Source: a virus
Length of the DNA stretch: 27,083 bases
Virus record (IMG/VR): IMGVR_UViG_3300025097_001935
Coordinates: 1-27,083 of that record
Strand: one strand, 5' to 3'
Of the stretch, positions 1 to 6,700 are shown in pieces (the first letter of the stretch is position 1; each line of letters begins with the position of its first letter). The notes beneath the pieces were generated by a model. It had not been told where the DNA came from and searched no databases. It saw only the letters and a program-made list of their open reading frames with translations. A program made the translations under genes and the position numbers.

Positions 1-64
1 ATCGCCGTGATAGTGGTTGTGCCTATCACAGCACCTTGGATTACTTGCGGTAATCAATCGGAAA
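1..64. other. Left-edge non-coding stretch with two small hairpins
   Basis: No open frame with a start and ribosome-binding site is visible. Two short perfect inverted repeats are present: GTGATAG at 7-13 with CTATCAC at 23-29 (9-base loop), and GATTAC at 39-44 with GTAATC at 50-55 (5-base loop). Neither is followed by a T-run on either strand. They may be RNA-processing or regulatory structures, or chance. The next gene lies outside the window. Confidence 0.35.
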
Positions 65-96
65 GGACCCCCAAGACCCAACGGTCTCAGGGGTCC
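61..96 (-). terminator. Probable terminator after the 79 aa gene
   Basis: GGACCCC at 65-71 pairs with GGGGTCC at 90-96, and AGACC at 74-78 pairs with GGTCT at 83-87. A 2x2 internal loop separates the two stems and the loop is CAAC. The hairpin starts 12 bases after the stop codon of the minus-strand 79 aa gene. On the minus strand it is followed by only TTTC, so as an intrinsic terminator it is GC-strong but poor in U. Confidence 0.55.
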
Positions 97-108
97 GTGT
101 GACAGTGG

Positions 109-348
109 TCAGTCCTGCTGCTGGGCCGCGTAGATCGCGTCCAGTTCAGTGATGGTCTTGCCTGTCCGTCGAGACATTTCGCCTTTGGCCGCAGCCACTG
201 TTGCGGGCAGGGACTTCGGGTTCTTGTAAGCCGAGTTGACAAGCGAGGACATCGCTTGCTTGGTCACTGGCACTCGCTTGTTGCTATGGAAGCAACGCTC
301 GAAGTCAGCCATCGCTGACTTCTGCTCCGGTGTGATCTTGTTAGGCAT
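109..348 (-). CDS. Hypothetical 79 aa protein
   Basis: Function not recognised. The start is well supported: the minus strand reads AGGAGG seven bases before the ATG at 348. The protein is small, Lys/Ala/Gln-rich and probably mostly helical, with no signal peptide, membrane segment or cysteine cluster (one Cys only, in the FERCFH stretch around residue 19). It is isolated: a 428-base gene-free region lies upstream and a hairpin terminator directly downstream, so it is probably transcribed as its own short unit, possibly from the minus-strand promoter candidate at 604-621. Its position next to a phage-promoter-like region would suit a small early or host-interaction protein, but that is inference only. 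Confidence 0.75.
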   Translation of the reverse strand: MPNKITPEQKSAMADFERCFHSNKRVPVTKQAMSSLVNSAYKNPKSLPATVAAAKGEMSRRTGKTITELDAIYAAQQQD

Positions 349-542
349 GATATGCCTCCTATGGAAAAGAGCAGAGAGTGAGATCCTCGTTCAATCACGC
401 GAAAGAACACAGGTCTTACAATCTACGATCATCTTTATGTGTGAAAGAAGATCACCCCCCGCCCCGAAGGACCGCAGAGCGGTCGTGAGAGGGCTGTAGG
501 TGTTCTGTAAAGTATAATATGATTAGGTACCTAGCTAGTAAC

Positions 543-560
543 CCTAGGGTACTACTATAG
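543..560 (+). promoter_or_regulatory. Candidate T7-type phage promoter, plus orientation
   Basis: The element CCTAGGGTACTACTATAG matches the minus-strand element at 604-621 at 16 of 18 positions. With the final G taken as +1, it has the same 17+1 layout and the same ACTATAG initiation core as class III T7 promoters (known family feature). A matching single-subunit RNA polymerase is encoded about 0.8 kb away. In this orientation it would transcribe rightward, antisense to the 166 aa and polymerase genes, so either it makes antisense RNA or it is only a mirror product of the palindromes. A weaker relative, one base shorter and ending ACTATAT, lies at about 616-632. Confidence 0.4.
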
Positions 561-603
561 AACATAGGAGAATAATATTATAATTTTATCTACACCTATA
601 TAA

Positions 604-621
604 CTATAGTTATACCCTAGG
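604..621 (-). promoter_or_regulatory. Candidate T7-type phage promoter, minus orientation
   Basis: Read on the minus strand from 621 to 604 the element is CCTAGGGTATAACTATAG, sharing 16 of 18 bases with the plus-strand copy at 543-560. Transcription would start near 604 and run toward the 79 aa gene, leaving a leader of about 256 bases. The ACTATAG core and 18-base length resemble T7-type promoters. It overlaps the 16-base palindrome at 599-614. The assignment rests on resemblance and on the nearby polymerase gene, not on several independent intergenic copies. Confidence 0.45.
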
Positions 622-736
622 TTCTACTATATACTCCAACTATAGGTAACCACAACATATAGTAGGTACACTAGCATCTGCATGCCGTTCCTCATTTATA
701 TAATTATTTGTGTCAACCCCCCCCGGAGGAGGTGTC

Positions 737-769
737 AAAAACTCTCCTAGAGCCGAAACCCTAGGAGAG
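737..769 (-). terminator. Intrinsic terminator after the 166 aa gene
   Basis: A 9-bp perfect stem (CTCTCCTAG 742-750 / CTAGGAGAG 761-769) with a 10-base loop is followed on the minus strand by five T (741-737). It begins 8 bases past the stop codon of the 166 aa gene. This is the most classical rho-independent terminator in the window and probably ends the transcript carrying the RNA polymerase gene. Confidence 0.85.
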
Positions 770-776
770 CTGAGGG

Positions 777-1277
777 TTATCGGACAGAGCAGCCGGGGAA
801 CTGACTCCTATGCCACTTCTCTACAAATGGTCGTACCGGCATGTCTTCTTCCCAGCCCTTAAGGTTGAAGACTTCGGTATTACCATGATACTCAAGTGTG
901 ATCTTCATCACACCCTTATCAATGTCCACTGCCGCTGATATAAGCTTGAAGCTTGTCAGCTGTCCTATCGTGATCCTTGGATGCAGCCTTTGCTCCAATC
1001 CCAAGTCACTGATTCCAGCAGCCTTTCGTACCTCTAGAGTACCAAACATCAGTTCATGAATGGCTTCAGCTGAGGTTGTGAGACTGACCTCTTGAGTCTG
1101 TTTGAGGTAGACCCATGCAGCTGCATTCTTCCACAGGTTCGGGATGAACCTTGCGGATACGAAAGCACCGCCACGATAAATATACAGTGTACCCGGTTGG
1201 TCACCTACTGTGACTGAGTGGCCCGAGTACGTCCTCAATCCAATGTCCCCTGAAAGAGGAATAGGTTCGAAAGCCAT
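777..1277 (-). CDS. Hypothetical 166 aa protein
   Basis: Function not recognised. The ATG at 1277 is preceded on the minus strand by AGAAAGGAAAG with about 8 bases spacing. The predicted protein is mixed alpha/beta, with beta-rich stretches in both halves (for example LYIYRGGAFVSARF near residues 31-44 and GVMKITLEYHG near 121-131). It has no signal peptide and no transmembrane segment. It follows the RNA polymerase gene by 74 bases, in which a strong hairpin sits, and is ended by an intrinsic terminator, so it is the last gene of that transcript. Base composition matches the polymerase gene rather than the late structural genes. No catalytic motif is apparent. Confidence 0.8.
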   Translation of the reverse strand: MAFEPIPLSGDIGLRTYSGHSVTVGDQPGTLYIYRGGAFVSARFIPNLWKNAAAWVYLKQTQEVSLTTSAEAIHELMFGTLEVRKAAGISDLGLEQRLHPRITIGQLTSFKLISAAVDIDKGVMKITLEYHGNTEVFNLKGWEEDMPVRPFVEKWHRSQFPGCSVR

Positions 1278-1302
1278 GTTGACTTTCCTTTCTACCCTGT
1301 GA

Positions 1303-1344
1303 GGGTACTAGCCAAGCAACGAGCTTAGCTAGTACCCTTAGGGT
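1303..1344. other. Strong intergenic hairpin sharing an element with the 524-560 region
   Basis: GGGTACTAGC at 1303-1312 pairs perfectly with GCTAGTACCC at 1328-1337. After one mismatch, AAGC (1314-1317) pairs with GCTT (1323-1326) around a 5-base loop. No T-run follows on the minus strand, so it is not a typical intrinsic terminator. A processing site for RNase III or a protein-binding site is more likely. The right arm belongs to a 19-base block (1326-1344) that recurs with two one-base indels at 532-550. Confidence 0.7.
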
Positions 1345-1351
1345 GTTTGAA

Positions 1352-3091
1352 TTAGAGTCCAACGACCATTGGAGTATGATCGTGATTCCAAGGCTTCCAG
1401 TCGCCTTGTTCTTTCCAGAGCGTGGTTACATCGAAGGGCAGATTACTCTGCTTATGGGTCTCCAAGAAGCAATGGCTGAAGGTCTTCATAGCCCACTCAA
1501 GGTAAGCTATTGGGATCACAACAGCATCATGGATGGCTCTGCAAGGAATATTCTTTTCCTTACATTTGAGAACGAAACTGAACATGTTGAAACTGTCCAA
1601 GTTATGGATCAGTTTAGCCAGAACATCTGTGTAAGAACTCTCTACCAGTGTAGAGACTCCACAACCATGTTTCAGTCCTTCGTCATCAACGAAGGAGATA
1701 CCATGCTTCTTTGTGTCCAGCTCACGGTAGTCGAGGATTGGGCATTGCCAACCTCCGATACCAACTACCCTGTCTTCGGGCACTGAGCCTCCAGCCCATG
1801 TTGTCAACCTCTCTACGATAAGAGGAATCATGGGGAAGCAGGACTTGAAGTGAGTAGCATAAGGACTACCCACTTTCTTCTCGAAGAGCTTGACCGCTTC
1901 TTGTGGGTCTTCGATACCCGCAAGAAGTTTCTCGAACGGCTTAGGAACAACGAGTCCCTCATTTGGGATCTTCCAGCAATTCTTGCTATGATCCCATTTG
2001 ATGTCGAGAATCTGTCCAGTGATGGCCTTCTTGCCACCACCGTACTGTCCGACTGTTGTACATGACTTGGCCCAGATCAGTATCTCTTTGATACTCCATG
2101 TAGCCATGAATGGACAACGGCTCTTCAGCTTTGCAACCATACGGAAGTGGAGCTTTCTCCACTTGCTATGATAGCAGTCGATCTCATACATGGAGTACTG
2201 ACCCCATTCCATGAGAATGTGAACAAGACCAGAGGTATGAGCATCGAACTCGACACCTCTGTTAGTCTTGCCTGACTTGCAGATGTCTCGCCATGCTTTG
2301 GCATAAGAGATGGCCTTGATACCATTCTTCTTATCTGAGACATCATCTTCAGCCAAGACTTTCTTAGCCCAGTTGTCTACACCTCTAGTGCCTTGGAGTC
2401 CATACTCCAGACACAGGCATACTTGGAAGAACAACTTGGCCTTCTTCGAGACCTTGAACTTCCTCTTGAACACGAACCAGAAGCGACTCTGAGGCGTGTT
2501 CACTGGACCACACCCACGCATGGACTCGTGAGTGCCTCGGCCACTGATCTGTGTAGTCAGCCACTTGCCAAATACAGAATCAGCTTTGCCGATGTCATTG
2601 ATTGTTTCTGCCACATACGCAGGCATGTAGCCTTCTTTCTGGTCATCCGGCAGCGTTGCCAGATGCCTTTCACAAGAGCCGAACAGTTGTTTGTCCAAGA
2701 CATATTCACAACTGCCCAGATACCTCAGGGCCTCAGACCAGAGAGGAGGCACGGTATTGGTTGCCATCTTGCCAACCACCGGCTCCTCGTACTGAGGCTC
2801 TGTTGAGAAGTACTCAGGCTCGCCCTCATACATAGGCTTACCTTGTACCCATGACTGAAAGATTGCTCTTTCAACCGATCCAGCGACCTCACGAGAGAAG
2901 GGAATACCCATCTCTGCAATGACATCGTTACGTAGAGTTTCGATGGCTTTGCTGTTACCATCCTGCTTTTGCAGGCGTGTATGCAACATAGCCACGTAAC
3001 TCTTGAGCTTTGAGAATACAATTGTAGTTGCATTCTCTGCTCGTTCTCTCAGTGTCCTAGGTTCACTGGGAGTGAGCGAGAGCTTTTTCAT
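1352..3091 (-). CDS. Single-subunit DNA-directed RNA polymerase, T7 family, compact
   Basis: Transcribes phage genes from phage-specific promoters. Landmarks (579 aa numbering): a possible DxxGR-like element QISGR at 181-185; motif A, FDAHTSGLVH, with catalytic D283; motif B with K342 followed eight residues later by Y350-G351, the same K-to-YG spacing as T7 K631/Y639; the IHNLD element with H496 and D499; and motif C with H521-D522. K342 to D522 is 180 residues (181 in T7). The protein is much shorter than T7 RNA polymerase (883 aa): the N-terminal part is reduced and motif A to B is 59 residues instead of 94. The position of T7 R627 is Leu338. The start is set at the ATG at 3091, preceded by AGAAAGGAG; an upstream in-frame TTG at 3124 lies before that ribosome site and is less likely. 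Unusually, it lies downstream of the late genes. Confidence 0.88.
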   Translation of the reverse strand: MKKLSLTPSEPRTLRERAENATTIVFSKLKSYVAMLHTRLQKQDGNSKAIETLRNDVIAEMGIPFSREVAGSVERAIFQSWVQGKPMYEGEPEYFSTEPQYEEPVVGKMATNTVPPLWSEALRYLGSCEYVLDKQLFGSCERHLATLPDDQKEGYMPAYVAETINDIGKADSVFGKWLTTQISGRGTHESMRGCGPVNTPQSRFWFVFKRKFKVSKKAKLFFQVCLCLEYGLQGTRGVDNWAKKVLAEDDVSDKKNGIKAISYAKAWRDICKSGKTNRGVEFDAHTSGLVHILMEWGQYSMYEIDCYHSKWRKLHFRMVAKLKSRCPFMATWSIKEILIWAKSCTTVGQYGGGKKAITGQILDIKWDHSKNCWKIPNEGLVVPKPFEKLLAGIEDPQEAVKLFEKKVGSPYATHFKSCFPMIPLIVERLTTWAGGSVPEDRVVGIGGWQCPILDYRELDTKKHGISFVDDEGLKHGCGVSTLVESSYTDVLAKLIHNLDSFNMFSFVLKCKEKNIPCRAIHDAVVIPIAYLEWAMKTFSHCFLETHKQSNLPFDVTTLWKEQGDWKPWNHDHTPMVVGL

Positions 3092-3107
3092 GCTCGCACT
3101 CCTTTCT

Positions 3108-3149
3108 GTCCCGACGAGGGACAATGTGCTGTCATTGAAGGCTGACAGC
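3108..3149. other. Two tandem hairpins in front of the RNA polymerase gene
   Basis: GTCCC 3108-3112 / GGGAC 3118-3122 (5-base loop), and GCTGTCA 3128-3134 / TGACAGC 3143-3149 (8-base loop). In the minus-strand transcript both lie between the 112 aa gene and the polymerase ribosome-binding site. No T-run follows, so they may be RNA-processing or stability elements, as hairpins between T7 genes are (known RNase III sites), or partial attenuators of polymerase expression. Confidence 0.55.
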
Positions 3150-3176
3150 TGGGCCTAATGAAACTGTCTGGTGGCC

Positions 3177-3515
3177 TCAATACACCCAGTCTAACCTCTG
3201 TTTTGGGGTATATGAGCTCCATTCTCTGACATGCCGACCAGTCAGATTACGCCATGACTTATCAAGGCATAACCAAAACCCTTGTTGGTCTGCCGTTAGC
3301 TCTCCAATAGCTACGACATCGCCCGGAGAGACACAGAGTCCATCGCCTCCGGTTTGTTGCATTACCATCTCGGCAATGTCATGGAGAGAGACATAACCTT
3401 GAGTAAGGAATAACTCCGTAAGGTCATCAATACTCAAGGAGATTGTCACCTCATGTTTTTTACCATCGGTGTGCTTGAAGATCATGCACGACCACTTAAG
3501 CTTTTCGTTAATCAT
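3177..3515 (-). CDS. Hypothetical 112 aa protein
   Basis: Function not recognised. The ATG at 3515 overlaps the stop of the upstream 50 aa gene as ATGA and has its own ribosome site (GAAGGAGA, about 7 bases upstream), so translation is probably coupled. The sequence is soluble, with a likely helical segment SLSIDDLTELFLTQ (residues about 26-39), a second helix at about 44-55, and a Trp-rich C-terminal part with four Trp (FWLCLDKSWR, REWSSY, LDWVY). There is no signal peptide. It sits between a small membrane protein and the RNA polymerase, 85 bases before the polymerase start. Confidence 0.75.
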   Translation of the reverse strand: MINEKLKWSCMIFKHTDGKKHEVTISLSIDDLTELFLTQGYVSLHDIAEMVMQQTGGDGLCVSPGDVVAIGELTADQQGFWLCLDKSWRNLTGRHVREWSSYTPKQRLDWVY

Positions 3516-3664
3516 GTCAGGTCTCCTTCCAAGACTACGGCTACCAAGTACCCAACCATCCCGGCAAAGGGAATGAAGGCTGAGGTAATGGTCCCTACGA
3601 AGGGGAAGATGGCAAGGCCACCAAAGAAGAGCACAAGGCTCACGATATGGATCAGCTTATACAT
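3512..3664 (-). CDS. Small membrane protein, 50 aa, possible holin-like
   Basis: The minus-strand frame opens with ATG at 3664 after an excellent ribosome site (AAAAGGAGG, 7 bases spacing) and ends at a TGA overlapping the next start by 4 bases (ATGA). The product has 50 residues: a short MYKLIH head, a first hydrophobic stretch at about 7-25, a second at about 28-45, and an acidic tail (EGDLT). A two-helix membrane hairpin following the late structural genes would suit a small holin or another lysis accessory, but no sequence family was recognised, and many phage membrane miniproteins have other roles. The coupling and ribosome site make a real gene likely despite the length. Confidence 0.75.
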   Translation of the reverse strand: MYKLIHIVSLVLFFGGLAIFPFVGTITSAFIPFAGMVGYLVAVVLEGDLT

Positions 3665-3683
3665 TGCTGGTCCTCCTTTTAGA

Positions 3684-3729
3684 GGGGGTACGGGGGGAAA
3701 TCCACAACGGCTTTCCTATCCATACCCCC
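3684..3729. other. Nested inverted repeats between the giant gene and the small membrane protein gene
   Basis: GGGGGTA 3684-3690 pairs with TACCCCC 3723-3729; inside it GGAAA 3696-3700 pairs with TTTCC 3712-3716. It lies in the 94 bases after the giant gene stop and just upstream of the next ribosome-binding site. There is no T-run in the minus direction. It may be a leaky stop or an RNA-processing point between the late operon and the downstream genes. Confidence 0.5.
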
Positions 3730-3758
3730 GTGTAAATTCGTGACCCCCTAGTCGATTT

Positions 3759-6700
3759 CTACAGCAGTCCCTCGGGCATCTCCAGTTTCTCCGGTTGCTC
3801 TTCAATAGAGGCTACTAGGTCTGTACTCTTAGCTTGCCCTGAGGGAGCCGGAGAGCTCGCCACAGGGACGCTAGGCTCTTCTGAGGGCTGGGGTACTGGT
3901 TGCTCTTCGGCAGGCAGTACGTGGCTTCTAGAGTCTCTCTGAGCACGGCGGCTAGGAATACCTAAGGGACTAGCGAATTGACGCTCATACTTAGGCCAAT
4001 CAGGCTCCCACCCAAACGAGTCAAACAATCTTCCTAATCGACTTTCATAGGAACTATTCCTGAACTCTTCTGGTAGACCCATATGCTGGAAGTTATACTG
4101 TGGTTTTAAATTCAGTCCAGAGCTACTACCTCCGCCGGAGTTATGCTGTTTCTTCTCGATCATATCTCCCCATGCTGAGTAGATCCCCAATCTAACAAAG
4201 GCATCTCCAATCATAGGGATAATTCTAGTAGCATTAACCAGATCTTGTTTTGCAAGACTTCCTTCTCCTATCCAACCAGTTCCTAGAGCTACCATATTTT
4301 TTACAACATTAATAGCAGCGGAAGCGGGGATAAAACCATTAGGAGCATCCTTCCCACCAGCCAGAGCAGCCGCAGCCACAGCCATTTGTGCGTAGTACTT
4401 ACCGAAGATAGGAAGCCTTGTTCCATACGTTGTTATAAAACCACTGACTCCACGTTCTTCAAGGTCTTCAAAAAGATCTTCTTTACTAGTACCTGTAGCT
4501 AACCTAAGAAGCATCATGTAGATAATATCTAAAAGAAGCATAGTAATTGCTGTACCAGCCCAAGCTGTCATACTCGATTTTGCTCCTTTGCGGAACATCA
4601 TTTGATTTGCCCACAACACAGGGAATCTACGGAATGTTTCCCATGCCCGAGACCTTAGATCAGTACCAGTATACATATCAAAGACATTAGGCTCAACCAT
4701 ATTCTCATGGATGTATTGAGTTTCGGCTGTTTTAATACCACCAGCAATATCTAACATATTTTTATAATGTGGAGAACCACCTGCCCCTGCATCTGCAATA
4801 GCCAATTGACTTAATAAATGATTTAAGACAAATACCTTGTCCTTGTGTGCGCTATCTTTCATTGCTATTACTAAATCATTTACACGACTAGTATGTAATA
4901 AGCCAGCTACTCTGTAATACTCTAATAGTTTTCCATACCTCATCCAACTAATATTATGTTTATTCATTAAGGCTTTCTTAGCTTTAATAGTAGCCGGTTT
5001 AGTATCGTTTAATTCAGCCACATATCCCATAAACTTATCTTCGTTTTTAACAGCCAGTTTATACATGGCTTTCCTAGCCGTCATAACCCTTGCTGCAATT
5101 GTTTGTCTAAGCACATATTTAGGAACTCTTAAAGCCATATCTGCTGCCGAGTTAACAAAACCGGAGAACATGGCTGGATCATGATCTGAAGCTATTGCAT
5201 CATAATCAGGAAGATGTCCTTGAGTAATAGATTCAATCAGATCTAGGTGGTCTTCAGCCATAAGCCTTAAAGCTTCACCTTGAAGACCAGCTGTCAATGG
5301 AGTAAAGAATGTTCTAAGGCCATCAATAAAACGACCTTCTCCAACTATAGTTACCAAAGTATTAGTAATATGTTCTACAGTTAATGAAGCTAATCCTAGG
5401 TTTCCTGCAAAAGCAAGCTTAGTAATTCCGGGAGCCATTTCGAAAGCCCAGTCTGCCATCTTTCCGTAGCTTGACTCATTCTTTTGGAAACCTCGTAAGA
5501 AGTCATATTTTTCTTGCAGGAATTTCATTGTTGATCTAAAATCTTTTTGTTTTTGCGGGCTTAACGCTCCACCATTAAAGTCGTGTAAGGCTCCTTGCTT
5601 TGCAAGTGTTGAAAATAAAGTAAGGACATCTTGGAACGTTCCTTTAATTCCAAATTGATTTTTTAATATCTGTTTTTCTGCTGTTTCATCAAAAAGACCT
5701 CGCTTTAAATTTGAAAGTGTTTTGTCTGGATTCAATGCTAAACCTTTTCTTATATGTTTATCAGAAATTACTTCCCCTACTCTAGGAACCCACCAAGCAT
5801 CTCTAGCTAAATAGTGGCCTGCATACGCTCTCTGAATAAAATTCATTGTCATCATATGTAAAGCGTTATTATATTCATTTCCTTTCATTAAACTTTCGTG
5901 TAATAATAAAGGAGCTCTTCCTTCTCCCGGTATAAAAGCCATGGCAGATCTAAACCTTTCCGACCGCCTCATACCTTCTTTCGTCATCACAAGTAAAGAT
6001 TGCAGTCTATTATTATGCTCTTGAGTTATGGTTTCCATGTTACTAACCCGATTCAAATTAGCTCTATAAGCGTTTTTTATAGTATTTAGTTCTCCAACGT
6101 GGCTCCCAAATTTAGCTAGGGTAGCCCAAGTAACAACACCATCAGCCATCTTATTATTTATCCTTGCTACAGCAGTATTAAGTGACACACGTATACTAGT
6201 TTCTCTATTCCTAAGGCTTTGTAAAAATGTTCTTCTAAACTTATTTTTTGAATCAGCGAAGGTATCTGCAATAGGTTCTCCAATTATACGCTCTTTAGAA
6301 CTCAGCTTTTCTCTATTCTCAATCTTCCAAACTTCAGACATAAGGAAATTAAACATTATAGGTAAACGAGGTTCACCTTCTGGTGTCAAAAGATCTTCTA
6401 CGGTATTTTCTATGCTATCTATCACAGGGAACAAATAATGTCCTTCTTCAGTTTTAGAGGTTAATAAAAAGTGAGGCTGTATTCTCCCATGGGTGTCTTC
6501 GTTTTTAACATTGTCTATAAATATATTAGACATCCTCTCAGAAAACCTTAAATTAATATCAGCACTCTTTATGTCTTTTGATAAGAGGTAACCCATTAAA
6601 GGATTATGTATTCCAACCTCAGTCCATTCCCCCAGTTCTTGCATATCTGAGATAATATTTTGCATAAACGCTCGCATTTCTTTTGCCATATTAGAAACCA

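Larger units (their letters stand above)
524..665. repeat. Cluster of perfect palindromes and inverted repeats
   Basis: Directly visible: TAGGTACCTA at 524-533; ACCCTAGGGT at 541-550; the 16-base perfect palindrome TATAACTATAGTTATA at 599-614; and a 9-bp inverted repeat CTACTATAT 624-632 / ATATAGTAG 657-665. The hexamer CTATAG occurs three times (555-560, 604-609, 639-644). Such density in an otherwise tightly packed phage genome points to protein-binding sites, promoters or an origin. Which of these applies cannot be told from sequence alone. Confidence 0.75.
349..776. other. 428-base gene-free regulatory region
   Basis: No credible gene is present on either strand. From the 79 aa gene rightward it holds: a 6-bp hairpin (GACCGC 470-475 / GCGGTC 479-484); a strongly AT-rich block from about 505 to 710 packed with palindromes (listed separately); a run of eight C at 717-724; a direct repeat GTGTCAA (710-716 and 732-738) that reads as TTGACA-type hexamers on the minus strand but has no well-spaced -10 box; and the terminator of the 166 aa gene. 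A TATAAT hexamer sits near 513-518 on the plus strand without a clear -35 partner. The region may be a promoter cluster, a replication origin, or both. Confidence 0.7.

Noticed and set aside
684-738. Host sigma-70 promoter built from the TTGACA hexamers on the minus strand
   Set aside because: Neither hexamer has a TATAAT-like box at 16-18 bases; the only AT-rich candidate is about 10 bases away.
1343-1786. 147-codon plus-strand open frame opposite the C-terminal part of the RNA polymerase gene
   Set aside because: It is antisense to motif C and the IHNLD element of the polymerase, and no Shine-Dalgarno sequence precedes its start.
2393-2835. Overlapping plus-strand frames opposite the N-terminal half of the RNA polymerase gene
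   Set aside because: They are antisense shadows without ribosome sites.
3092-3124. Upstream TTG start for the RNA polymerase
   Set aside because: The AGAAAGGAG ribosome site lies between this TTG and the ATG at 3091, so the ATG is the better start.
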